The translations under genes and the position numbers were made by a program. A stretch of DNA of 64,000 bases from Arthrobacter castelli DSM 16402 (GTDB lineage Bacteria > Actinomycetota > Actinomycetes > Actinomycetales > Micrococcaceae). This document shows positions 19,195-27,343 of the stretch, piece after piece. The first letter of the stretch is position 1. Each line of letters starts with the position of its first letter. The notes under the pieces were generated by a model. The model saw only the letters and a program-made list of their open reading frames with translations, was not told where the DNA came from and made no database searches. The stretch covers positions 62,001 to 126,000 of the forward strand of contig NZ_AUMN01000003.1 in the NCBI RefSeq assembly GCF_000430705.1, in the 5' to 3' direction.

Positions 19195-19214
19195 GATATC
19201 ATTGATGTGATATC
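19195..19214. promoter_or_regulatory. Probable antitoxin autoregulatory operator
   Basis: Two GATATC palindromes, at 19195-19200 and 19209-19214, are separated by eight bases and lie just upstream of the antitoxin ribosome binding site (GGAGGT at 19215-19220). Ribbon-helix-helix antitoxins of the FitA/VapB class bind such paired repeats. The role is inferred from position. Confidence 0.5.
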
Positions 19215-19228
19215 GGAGGTGAAATATC

Positions 19229-19456
19229 GTGGAACAGATCCTGATCCGCAGCCTGCCAGCGGGTACCAAGGCAGTGTTGCGCGCCCGAGCCCAGCACCAT
19301 CGCCGATCCGTCGAGGCAGAGGCACGCGAGATCTTCGCCGAGGCACTCAAGCGCGACCCCGTCACGATCGTCGACCTGTTGAGCATGGACGAGGGCGCCG
19401 ACATTGAGTTTGAGCCCCAGCGGCTCGGTCTTACCGCACGAACCCCTGAACTGTGA
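19229..19456 (+). CDS. FitA/VapB-type antitoxin (ribbon-helix-helix)
   Basis: A 75-residue protein with an N-terminal Arc-like ribbon-helix-helix ([17 protein letters not shown], then [18 protein letters not shown]), matching FitA/StbC-type antitoxins. The C-terminal tail ([15 protein letters not shown]) is the acidic segment that would block the toxin active site. GTG start, ribosome binding site GGAGGT. It overlaps the toxin start by four bases (GTGA). Confidence 0.88.
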   Translation: MEQILIRSLPAGTKAVLRARAQHHRRSVEAEAREIFAEALKRDPVTIVDLLSMDEGADIEFEPQRLGLTARTPEL

Positions 19457-19872
19457 GGTACGTCCTGGACTCCAATGTGGTATCTGCACTGCGGGTCCGC
19501 GGCCGAAATCCACCGGTCGAGGCTTGGGCGGCGTCGATCCCGGTAACTGATCAATTCGTAACCGCCACGACGATCGCAGAGATCGAACTCGGTATCGTCG
19601 CAATGGAACGAACCGACGTGGCACAGGGCGAGGTCCTGCGCCGATGGTTCGAGGATCGCGTCCTGCCGGCCTTCGCAGGGCGCGTGCTGCCATTCGACCT
19701 TCCGGCCGCGCGGATCCTTGCCACCTTCCGGGTCCCCGAGCACGCGCCATTAGACGACCCCCTGATCGCCGCCATCGCACAGGCCGCCGAGATGACCGTC
19801 GCGACGCGAAACACCAAACACTTCGAGCCCCTCGGCGTCCACTGCCACAACCCATGGGATCAGGCAGCGTAG
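19453..19872 (+). CDS. PIN-domain ribonuclease toxin, VapC/FitB type
   Basis: A 139-residue PIN-domain toxin, expected to be a Mg-dependent endoribonuclease held inactive by the upstream antitoxin. Acidic metal-site residues are in place: Asp6 (YVLDSNVVS), Glu43 (TIAEIELG) and Asp102 ([10 protein letters not shown]). The usual fourth acidic position in the TRNxxDF motif is His here (TRNTKHF). Length is normal. It converges with rhaB with only eight bases between the stops. The pair lies as an isolated cassette between unrelated operons, consistent with horizontal acquisition. Confidence 0.88.
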   Translation: MRYVLDSNVVSALRVRGRNPPVEAWAASIPVTDQFVTATTIAEIELGIVAMERTDVAQGEVLRRWFEDRVLPAFAGRVLPFDLPAARILATFRVPEHAPLDDPLIAAIAQAAEMTVATRNTKHFEPLGVHCHNPWDQAA

Positions 19873-19880
19873 ACGAGGTA

Positions 19881-21332
19881 TCAGGGCACCGGCTGGTACG
19901 CCTCGGCGAAGGGCCTTGTCGGTTCGAACCGTTTGGTGCTGGCCGCTTGGCGAGCAGCCGCACGGATGCCTTTCATCCCATCGTCAGCACTGAGCTCGCC
20001 AGCGGCGCGGGCCTGGAGCAGCATGTTGCCATATGCCGTAGCCTCCACCGGCCCGGCGACCACGGGCAGGCCGGTGGAGTTTGCGGTCAGCTGGCAGAGC
20101 AACTCGTTCTGTGAGCCGCCTCCGACTATATGCACGACGTCGATGCTGCGGTCTGCCAGTTCGGCGGCTTGTCGGAGGGTGCGGGCGTAGAGCCGGGCGA
20201 GGCTATCCATGATGCAACGGACCACTGCTGCTTTGGAGAGCAGAGGTGACGGTGCCGCTGCGGCTTGGATGCGTTCGGGCATGCTGCCGGGATGAATGAA
20301 CGAGTCGTCGTCGGCGTCAATGACGGGTCCACCGGATGGCAAGGCGGCGGCCATTGTGAGCAGGTCTTCCAACCGTCCCGACGGACCCCAGGTTCTCAAG
20401 CATTCCTGAAGAAGCCAGAGCCCGCCGCAGTTACGCAGGTATCGGATGGTCCCCTCGATACCGCGTTCGTTGGTGAAGTTCGCTGCCAGGCCGGCGTCGG
20501 ACAGGACGGGGCGGGGTAACTCCAGGCCTACGAGCGACCAGGTGCCGGACGAAATGTAGGCAAAATTGGATGACGATGCCGGCACGGCTGCCACTGCCGA
20601 AGCGGTATCGTGTGATCCGACGGCCACGACCCTCGTGGATTCCGGAAGGCCCGTCTGCTCGAGTACCTGGGGAAGCAGATGGCCTACAGTTTCTCCGGGT
20701 TGAATCAGCGGCGGGAATATTCCTTCGGGCAAATCGACTGCGCTCAGCAGCTGTGGGTCGAAGATTCCGCTGGAGGCGTTGAGGAGTCCCGTCGTGGATG
20801 CGTTCGTCGCCTCGCAGACCCGCCGACCTGTGAGCTTGAAGCCGATCAGATCCGGGATCAGCAGAGCCTGGACACCCCGCAACGAGCCCTCGGAGGCGAG
20901 TTGGTAGATGGTGTTGAACGGCAGGAACTGCAGCCCGGTCGTCTCGTACAAGCTCTTAAACGGGAGCTTGTCGTGCACCCGGTTGACAGCCTCGGCGGTT
21001 CGGCCGTCCCGGTAGCTGAAAGGCGTGCCGATCAAACCGCCGTCGTCGTCTACCAGACCATAATCCACCGCCCAAGTATCAATGCCGATACTGACGACCT
21101 GCAGTCCGTCCCTCTCGGCTTGGTCCGCGATGCACCCGAGACCGTGGACTATCTGGCGGAACAGGCCATCGATATCCCAGTGCAGACCTGAGTCCAATTC
21201 CAGCGGTGCGTTATCGAAGCGGTGGACAGTCTCCAGGTGTGGGGAGCCTGCCTGCAGTCGTCCCAGCATCACCCTGCCCGACGAAGCCCCAATATCGATG
21301 GCGGCGTAGGCCTTTGGCCGTGCTGGTTTCAT
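19881..21332 (-). CDS. rhaB: Rhamnulokinase
   Basis: FGGY-family kinase phosphorylating L-rhamnulose to L-rhamnulose 1-phosphate, 483 residues. The N-terminal phosphate loop AAIDIGASSGRVMLG and the RhaB-specific segments GLHWDIDGLF and IDTWAVDYGLVDDDG are present, as are ISSGTWSLVGLE and the C-terminal IVGGGSQNELLCQLTA. It is the last gene of the rhaI-rhaEW-rhaB operon and overlaps rhaEW by four bases. Confidence 0.95.
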   Translation of the reverse strand: MKPARPKAYAAIDIGASSGRVMLGRLQAGSPHLETVHRFDNAPLELDSGLHWDIDGLFRQIVHGLGCIADQAERDGLQVVSIGIDTWAVDYGLVDDDGGLIGTPFSYRDGRTAEAVNRVHDKLPFKSLYETTGLQFLPFNTIYQLASEGSLRGVQALLIPDLIGFKLTGRRVCEATNASTTGLLNASSGIFDPQLLSAVDLPEGIFPPLIQPGETVGHLLPQVLEQTGLPESTRVVAVGSHDTASAVAAVPASSSNFAYISSGTWSLVGLELPRPVLSDAGLAANFTNERGIEGTIRYLRNCGGLWLLQECLRTWGPSGRLEDLLTMAAALPSGGPVIDADDDSFIHPGSMPERIQAAAAPSPLLSKAAVVRCIMDSLARLYARTLRQAAELADRSIDVVHIVGGGSQNELLCQLTANSTGLPVVAGPVEATAYGNMLLQARAAGELSADDGMKGIRAAARQAASTKRFEPTRPFAEAYQPVP

Positions 21333-23389
21333 CGGAGGAATGCGGCGGGTACGCCGGCGTCGACGGGGATGTGTAGTCCGGTGGTGTGGGACAGTTCGTT
21401 GGTGGTCAGTACGGTGGCGGCGTTGGCGACGTTTTCGGGCAGTACCTCGCGTTTGAGCAGGGTGCGTTGGGCGTAGTATTCGCCGAGCTTGTCTTCTTCG
21501 ACGCCGTAGACGGCGGCTCGTTTGGCTCCCCAGCCGCCGGAGAAGATGCCGGACCCGCGCACGACGCCGTCGGGGTTGATGCCGTTGACGCGGATGCCGT
21601 ATTCGCCCAGTTCGGCGGCGAGGAGCCGTACTTGGTGGGCTTGGTCGGCTTTGGTTGCTGAGTAGGCAATGTTGTTGGGGCCGGCGACGACGGAGTTCTT
21701 GGAGGAGATGTAGATGATGTCGCCTCCCATGTCCTGGTCGATGAGCACTTTCGCGGCGGCCTTCGAGACGAGGAAGGAGCCTTTGGCCATCACCTCGTGT
21801 TGCAGGTCCCAGTCTCTTTCGGACGTTTCCAACAGGGGTTTGGAGATGGACAGCCCGGCGTTGTTGACAATCAGGTCGAGACCTCCGAAGGCCAGCACGG
21901 CCTGGTCGATAGCTGCCTGTATTTGCCCAGGATCGGTGACATCGGCGGCGAGGCCGATGGCGGTGTCTTCTCCGCCGAGTTCGGCTGCGGCTGCGGCGGC
22001 GTTGTCGGCGTTGAGGTCGGCGATCGCGACGCAGGCGCCTTCGGCGGCCAACCGGGTGGCGGTGGCTTTGCCGATGCCGGAGGCGGCGCCGGTGACCAGT
22101 GCGATGCGGCCGGCATGTGACTTCGGTGTGGGCATACGGGCGAGTTTGGCTTCTTCGAGTGCCCAGTATTCGATCCGGAATTTTTCGGCTTCGTTGATGG
22201 GAGTGTAGGTGGAGAGGGCTTCGGCTCCGGCCATGACGTTGATGGCGTTGAGGTAGAACTCTCCCGCCACCCGGGCGGTTTGCTTGTTGGCGCCGTAGGA
22301 GAACATCCCCACTCCGGGGATGAGCACGATAGCCGGGTCGGCGCCGCGCATGGCCGGTGAATCGCCGGTGGCGTGGCGGTCGTAGTAGGCACGGTAGTCA
22401 TCGCGGTACTGGGCGTGGAGTTCCTTGAGCCGGGCCACGCACTCGTCGATGGGGGCGTCGGAGGGCAGGTCGAGGACCAGGGGTTTGACCTTGGTGCGCA
22501 GGAAATGATCGGGGCAGGAGGTGCCCAACTCGGCCAGCCGGGGGTGTTCACTACCGACCAGGAATTCCAGTACAGCCTCGTCATCGCTGAAGTGGCCGAC
22601 ACGCGCCTGGTCAGTTGATGCCAGTCCGCGGATCACCGGCGCCAGGGCGGCGGCCTTGGTCCGGCGGGCGGTCTCGTCGAGGGGCCCGTAGCCGTCCAGC
22701 ACCGGGCCGAAGGGATCAGGTCGGCCGTGATCGGCGATGTATTGTTCGGCCGTGTCGATGATCCATGTCGAGTTCGCTTCAACCTCGGCGGAGGTATCGC
22801 CCCACGCGGTGATTCCGTGCCCGCCGAGGACGGTGCCCACCGCCTGCGGGTTCGCCTCTTTGATCGCGGCGATATCCAAGCCGAGTTGGAAGCCGGGCCG
22901 GCGCCAGGGCACCCACACTACCCGGTCACCGAAGATCTTGGCGGTGAGTTCTTCGCCGTCAGCGGCGGTCGCTATCGCGATGCCCGAGTCCGGGTGCAGG
23001 TGATCCACGTGGGCGGCATCGACCAGCCCATGCATGGCCGTATCGATCGATGGGGCGGCCCCGCCCTTACCATGCAAGGTGTAATCGAAGGCAGCGACCA
23101 TCTCATCTTCGCGTTCCACCCCCGGATAAACCCCGGTCAGCGCCCGCAACCGATCCATCCGCAGCACCGCCAGCCCCTGCGATGTCAGGGTCCCCAGATC
23201 GCCTCCCGATCCCTTGACCCATAACAATTCCACCGGCTCACCCGTGACCGGATCTGTATCCGGTCCCTTCGCGGAGGTATTACCACCGGCAAAATTCGTA
23301 TACCGCTTATCAGCACCCAACCGATTCGACCGGGAAACGAGCTCCGCAACTGTCTGATTCTCTTCGTTGGGCGTCATTAAGCTCCCCAT
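21329..23389 (-). CDS. rhaEW: Bifunctional rhamnulose-1-phosphate aldolase / lactaldehyde dehydrogenase
   Basis: A 686-residue fusion. The first 400 or so residues are a class II aldolase domain with metal-site histidines in HVDHLHPDSGIA and VLGGHGITAWGD; it would cleave rhamnulose 1-phosphate to dihydroxyacetone phosphate and L-lactaldehyde. The last 260 or so are a short-chain dehydrogenase with the NAD loop VTGAASGIGKA and the YSATKAD catalytic Tyr/Lys, presumed to oxidise lactaldehyde to lactate. This RhaEW (YuxG-like) architecture is typical of actinobacterial and Bacillus rhamnose loci. It overlaps rhaI by 13 bases and rhaB by four. Confidence 0.93.
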   Translation of the reverse strand: MGSLMTPNEENQTVAELVSRSNRLGADKRYTNFAGGNTSAKGPDTDPVTGEPVELLWVKGSGGDLGTLTSQGLAVLRMDRLRALTGVYPGVEREDEMVAAFDYTLHGKGGAAPSIDTAMHGLVDAAHVDHLHPDSGIAIATAADGEELTAKIFGDRVVWVPWRRPGFQLGLDIAAIKEANPQAVGTVLGGHGITAWGDTSAEVEANSTWIIDTAEQYIADHGRPDPFGPVLDGYGPLDETARRTKAAALAPVIRGLASTDQARVGHFSDDEAVLEFLVGSEHPRLAELGTSCPDHFLRTKVKPLVLDLPSDAPIDECVARLKELHAQYRDDYRAYYDRHATGDSPAMRGADPAIVLIPGVGMFSYGANKQTARVAGEFYLNAINVMAGAEALSTYTPINEAEKFRIEYWALEEAKLARMPTPKSHAGRIALVTGAASGIGKATATRLAAEGACVAIADLNADNAAAAAAELGGEDTAIGLAADVTDPGQIQAAIDQAVLAFGGLDLIVNNAGLSISKPLLETSERDWDLQHEVMAKGSFLVSKAAAKVLIDQDMGGDIIYISSKNSVVAGPNNIAYSATKADQAHQVRLLAAELGEYGIRVNGINPDGVVRGSGIFSGGWGAKRAAVYGVEEDKLGEYYAQRTLLKREVLPENVANAATVLTTNELSHTTGLHIPVDAGVPAAFLR

Positions 23390-24543
23390 CCTGCTTGTTG
23401 GCCGCCCTGGCGGTCGGCATTGATCTTCTCCTGATATCCGCTGTCCTGGTAGGCCGCGATGGGGTCAGCCGGCAGTCCGCGGGATTCGCGCCACTCAGCC
23501 AGATCCTGCCTCACGTCTGTGTAGAAGGCGTCCATGAGCACGGCATTCGCGCCCAGCACGTCATTCGCGTCCTGGGCCAGCTTGAGAGCGTCCCAGTCCA
23601 CCAGCAGTGCCCGTGCCGTCATCTCCTGGACATTGAGGACAGACCGGATCTGACCGGGAATTTTCTCTTCCAGGTTGTGGCACTGGTCCAGCATGAAGGC
23701 AATATTGTTCGCCGGATCGAGTCCGTTTCCGCGGACGACCTCGTACATAATACGGAAGAGCTGGAACGGATCTGCCGCACCCACTATCAAATCGTCGTCG
23801 GCGTAGAATCGGGAATTGAAGTCGAATGATCCGAGTTTGCCCAGCCGGATCAGCTGCGCCACGATGAATTCAATGTTGGTGCCCGGCGCATGATGGCCGG
23901 TATCCAGGCAGACCTTTGCCTTGGGTCCTAACTCCAGGCAATGGGCAAAGGATGTTCCCCAGTCCGGAACGTCCGTGTGGTAAAACGCCGGTTCGAAGAA
24001 CTTGTATTCGAGGACCATGCGCTGGTCATCTCCCAGCCGGTCATATACCTCGCGCAAGGAATCCTGCAGCCGATCCTGACGGGAGCGAATATCGGTCTGC
24101 CCAGGATAGTTGCTGCCGTCGGCCAACCAGATCTTCAGATCCCGGGAGCCGGTTATATTCATGACCTCTATGCATTCGTACATGTGGTCGATGGCCTTGC
24201 GGCGCACGGCGGCATCACTGTGGGCCAGGCTGCCGAACTTATAGTCTTCATCCTGGAACGTGTTGCTGTTGATGGTCCCCAGCTCGATGCCGACGTCGCT
24301 GGCGTACCGGCCGAGCTTCCCGTAGTCGTCCACCTTGTCCCATGGAATGTGCAGGGCAACGCTGGAGGCCAGTCCGGTCATCTCGTTAACCTTTGCCGCA
24401 TCCGCGATTTTCTCTTCGGCGGAACGGGGAGTGCCGGAAGTGCCGAAGACCCGGAAACGGGTGCCCGAATTGCCATAGGCCCAGGAGGGCACCTCAATAG
24501 TCAGACGTTCGAGTTCGGAGGCGATGGCCTCAATCCGGCTCAT
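23377..24543 (-). CDS. rhaI: L-rhamnose isomerase
   Basis: Metal-dependent TIM-barrel isomerase converting L-rhamnose to L-rhamnulose, 388 residues, of the RhaI (Pseudomonas/Bacillus) rather than the RhaA type. Visible motifs include WAYGNSGTRFRVF at the N-terminus, LEYKFFEPAFYHTDVPDWG (metal Glu), CLDTGHHAPGTNIE (metal Asp/His) and GSFDFNSRFYADDDLIVG. The ATG at 24543 follows CAGGAG; a GTG two codons earlier abuts the ribosome binding site and is unlikely. First gene of the rha operon. Confidence 0.95.
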   Translation of the reverse strand: MSRIEAIASELERLTIEVPSWAYGNSGTRFRVFGTSGTPRSAEEKIADAAKVNEMTGLASSVALHIPWDKVDDYGKLGRYASDVGIELGTINSNTFQDEDYKFGSLAHSDAAVRRKAIDHMYECIEVMNITGSRDLKIWLADGSNYPGQTDIRSRQDRLQDSLREVYDRLGDDQRMVLEYKFFEPAFYHTDVPDWGTSFAHCLELGPKAKVCLDTGHHAPGTNIEFIVAQLIRLGKLGSFDFNSRFYADDDLIVGAADPFQLFRIMYEVVRGNGLDPANNIAFMLDQCHNLEEKIPGQIRSVLNVQEMTARALLVDWDALKLAQDANDVLGANAVLMDAFYTDVRQDLAEWRESRGLPADPIAAYQDSGYQEKINADRQGGQQAGWGA

Positions 24544-24561
24544 ATGCACTCCTGCCGTGGT

Positions 24562-24573
24562 TGAATCGTTTCA
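24562..24573. promoter_or_regulatory. LacI-type operator upstream of rhaI
   Basis: TGAATCGTTTCA, a near-palindrome centred on CG, lies 19 bases before the rhaI start in the gap shared with the divergent LacI regulator. A half-site GTTTCA follows at 24581-24586. Similar sequences stand upstream of the MFS gene (31732) and the esterase/GH42 pair (32847). Confidence 0.65.
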
Positions 24574-24663
24574 TGCTGACGTTTCAAAGTTATCGATGCC
24601 GACGCTGTAGTGTCAAGGAAAATTGAAGGTTCCTTTTTGGCCAGGAGAGGGCGGATCAGGCGC

Positions 24664-25680
24664 GTGGACACACGAGCGGTAAGTATTAAGGATGTCGCGG
24701 ACCGGGCAGGCGTCGCAGTGGGCACGGTATCCAACGTGCTGAATTATCCTGAGCGGGTCTCGACTGGCACGCTGGATCGTGTCCACCAGGCCATTGCCGA
24801 ACTCGGCTTCGTCCGCAACGACGCTGCCCGGCAACTACGTGCGGGCCTGAGCAGGGCCATCGGACTAATAGTGCTGGACGTCAGCAACCCGTTCTTCTCG
24901 TCGCTGGCGCGTTCAGCTGAGGAAGCGGCGGCGGAATCTGCCAGCACCGTAGTGCTGGGCGACAGCGGTCATGACTCCGCCCGCGAAGCCCGCTATATTG
25001 ACGTATTTGAGCAGCAACGGGTTAAAGGCATGCTCATTTCACCGGTCGGCGACATCAGCGAGCGGATGGAGTCGCTGCGACGGCACGGTATTCCAGTTGT
25101 TCTGGTGGACAGGGTGGATCCGCACAAGAAGACTTCCTCGGTTTCGGTCGATGACGTGGCGGGAGGGTATGCCGCCGTTAAACACTTGCTCGACGAGGGA
25201 CGCCGGCGGATTGTGTTTGTCGGGGCCAGCCCCGAGATCCAGCAGGTTGCCGACCGGCTTGCCGGTGCGCGCAAGGCCATGGCCGAACGTCCGGAAGCTG
25301 AACTGGAGATCGTTGAAGCAGAGTCGATGACAGTGCTCTCGGGAAGGGCAGCGGGGGAGTTGATGGCTGAACGTCCACGAGCAGAACTTCCGGACGGCAT
25401 ATTCTGCGCCAATGATTTGCTTGCCATCGGAGTGATGCAGGCAGTTCTGTTGATGCGCGGATGGCGGATACCAGATGATGTCGCGCTGATCGGCTACGAC
25501 GACATCGACTTTGCCCAATCAGCTGTGGTTCCGCTTTCGACGGTGCGTCGGCCGACCTCGCAGATAGGGCGGACCGCTATCGAATTGCTTTTGGAAAGTA
25601 TCGACGGTGAAGACGGTGAGTACAGGCAGATCGTTTTTCAGCCCGAACTGATTGCCCGGGACAGTACGGGACGGGCATGA
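24664..25680 (+). CDS. LacI-family regulator, probably of the rhamnose genes
   Basis: A 338-residue repressor. The helix-turn-helix plus hinge helix is at the N-terminus (SIKDVADRAGVAVGTVSNVL, then NYPERVSTGTL). A periplasmic-binding-protein-like sensor domain follows (AIGLIVLDVSNPFFSSLA; GIFCANDLLAIGVMQ; ALIGYDDIDFAQ). It is divergent from rhaI and 40 bases before rhaM, so rhamnose or a derivative is the likely inducer. The start is uncertain: I take GTG 24664 because it gives a standard LacI N-terminus, but the AGGAGAGGG site lies rather far upstream. Confidence 0.88.
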   Translation: MDTRAVSIKDVADRAGVAVGTVSNVLNYPERVSTGTLDRVHQAIAELGFVRNDAARQLRAGLSRAIGLIVLDVSNPFFSSLARSAEEAAAESASTVVLGDSGHDSAREARYIDVFEQQRVKGMLISPVGDISERMESLRRHGIPVVLVDRVDPHKKTSSVSVDDVAGGYAAVKHLLDEGRRRIVFVGASPEIQQVADRLAGARKAMAERPEAELEIVEAESMTVLSGRAAGELMAERPRAELPDGIFCANDLLAIGVMQAVLLMRGWRIPDDVALIGYDDIDFAQSAVVPLSTVRRPTSQIGRTAIELLLESIDGEDGEYRQIVFQPELIARDSTGRA

Positions 25681-25720
25681 CGGCCAATTGACCGCCACCT
25701 ACGACAGACAGGAGAACCAG

Positions 25721-26050
25721 ATGGAGCGGGTTTGCTTTCAATTACAGGTTAGGCCCGAGCGCTTGGAGGAGTATAAGGAAAGGCACCGCCGCGTCTGGCC
25801 GGAAATGTGCGCCGCGCTCAAGGAGAGCGGATGGAACAACTACTCACTGTTCCTGCGCGAAGACGGGTTGCTGATTGGCTATCTGGAGAGCGACGACTTT
25901 TCAGCGGCACAACAAGCAATGGCTGCTACGGACGTCAATGCCCGGTGGCAGCAGGAAATGGGCGAGTTCTTCGTGGAGCTCGACGGCAGACCGGATGAGG
26001 GCTTCAGCCGGCTGACTGAAGTTTTCCATCTGGAAGACCAACTCGGCTAG
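25721..26050 (+). CDS. rhaM: L-rhamnose mutarotase
   Basis: A 109-residue protein of the RhaM/YiiL family that interconverts alpha and beta anomers of L-rhamnose. Features are CFQLQVRPERLEEYKERHR, the invariant VWPEM segment, the catalytic His in that region, and the NYSLFLREDGLLIGYLE block. A clear AGGAG precedes the ATG. It follows the LacI regulator and converges with the next LacI gene, overlapping it by four bases at the stops. Confidence 0.95.
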   Translation: MERVCFQLQVRPERLEEYKERHRRVWPEMCAALKESGWNNYSLFLREDGLLIGYLESDDFSAAQQAMAATDVNARWQQEMGEFFVELDGRPDEGFSRLTEVFHLEDQLG

Positions 26051-27096
26051 CGAACGCGCGACGGAGTGCTGTCGCGCAGCACCACCTTTGTCTCGACGGG
26101 CGCAGCTGTTGCCAACTGCTGCACGGATTCGCTGCCGAAGGACAGTTGGAGTGCCCGACGACCGACCTCTTCCAAGGGAACGCGGACCGTGGTCAATGGC
26201 GGTGTAACGTCCCGGACAGTTGGAATATCGTCGTAGCCGGCCACCCCGATGTCCACGCCCGGATCGAAGCCTGCCTCGCGTATGGCAGACATGGCACCGA
26301 CGGCCATAACATCGTTGACTGCGAACACGAGGTCTACTGAATCCAGGCCGTTCCTGACGAGTTCTTTGGCACCTTCGTATCCACCGTCCCTGGTGAAACT
26401 GGCATGGATGATGGATTCCTCGTCCAGCTCGACCCCATGTGTGGCCAGACCTTCGGTAAAACCACGAAGCCGCTCGCTGCCGGTGCGGATGTTGCCGGGG
26501 CCGGTGATAACAGCGAACTTCTTATACCCAAGGGGCACCAGTGCCTCCGCCAGCGCCTTGGCTCCCGCCTGATTCTCCAGTTGCACAGTAGTGAACGCGG
26601 GTTGATTCTGGCTGATGAAGGCTACGTGTCCGCCGTTCTCCTCGAACGCCGACAATTCCCCAAGAAGCTGCTGTTCATACTCTGAATCGGATGAACGGGA
26701 ACCGGCCAGGATCATCACACGGGGACGTTGTCCGCGCAGCTCACGCACGGTCGCCAGCTCCCGCTGGGGATTACGTCCGGTCACGGCGATCGTCGTCACC
26801 AACGATGCTTCCTCCGCTGCGTTGATCACCCCGGAAGCAATTTGCGAAAAGTAGGGGTCTGCAATATCGGCGACCAGCAGGGCGACGGTCATTGTGCTGC
26901 CCTTGGCCACAGCCTGGGCGAACAGATTGGGAATGTAACCAAGTCGTTCAGCCGCTTCCAGCACGCGCCGGCGGTAGGATTCGTTTACCTTTCGATCGCT
27001 TCCATTGAGCGACCTCGAGGCGGTGGCGAGTGACACTCCCGCTTCGCGGGCAACGTCGCTGAGGGTGGCAGCTGTCTTCTCGGGTGCCGTGTCCAT
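26047..27096 (-). CDS. LacI-family regulator beside the rhamnogalacturonan lyase
   Basis: A 349-residue repressor with an N-terminal helix-turn-helix (TLSDVAREAGVSLATASRSL, followed by NGSDRKVNE) and a sugar-sensing domain (LLVADIADPYFSQIA; FAVNDVMAVGAMSAI; VGVAGYDDIPTVRDV... in essence). The start at 27096 gives a normal N-terminus; open frame continues upstream without a ribosome binding site. It is divergent from the PL11 lyase, which has a LacI-type operator just before its start, so control of the lyase by this protein is likely. Confidence 0.88.
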   Translation of the reverse strand: MDTAPEKTAATLSDVAREAGVSLATASRSLNGSDRKVNESYRRRVLEAAERLGYIPNLFAQAVAKGSTMTVALLVADIADPYFSQIASGVINAAEEASLVTTIAVTGRNPQRELATVRELRGQRPRVMILAGSRSSDSEYEQQLLGELSAFEENGGHVAFISQNQPAFTTVQLENQAGAKALAEALVPLGYKKFAVITGPGNIRTGSERLRGFTEGLATHGVELDEESIIHASFTRDGGYEGAKELVRNGLDSVDLVFAVNDVMAVGAMSAIREAGFDPGVDIGVAGYDDIPTVRDVTPPLTTVRVPLEEVGRRALQLSFGSESVQQLATAAPVETKVVLRDSTPSRVR

Positions 27097-27313
27097 AGAC
27101 GTATGTGTCCTTTCGCCGTCGGGGTTTCCGCTGGCAAGTTCGGTTTCCAATACTGATTCAGTAACACAATTGTTCCATGTTGTGAGCTTTAGAGGGGCAT
27201 ATTTCAGCTTCCAGGGAAAGCGATTGCTGCAGGGGCGCGGTCCACGGGGCAGTTTTGCCCGCGGGTCGTGCAGGTTGTCCTTGACCGTGACGTAAACCAC
27301 CTATACGTTACTT

Positions 27314-27327
27314 GGGAAGCGTTTTCC
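27314..27327. promoter_or_regulatory. LacI-type operator upstream of PL11 lyase
   Basis: GGGAAGCGTTTTCC, centred on CG, lies 17 bases before the lyase start. It is a variant of the GGAAAGCGCTTTCC palindrome found at 46861 and 53457. The 247-base gap between the divergent LacI and lyase genes otherwise holds only promoter sequence I cannot define precisely. Confidence 0.6.
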
Positions 27328-27343
27328 ATTGAAAGGATTCAAT

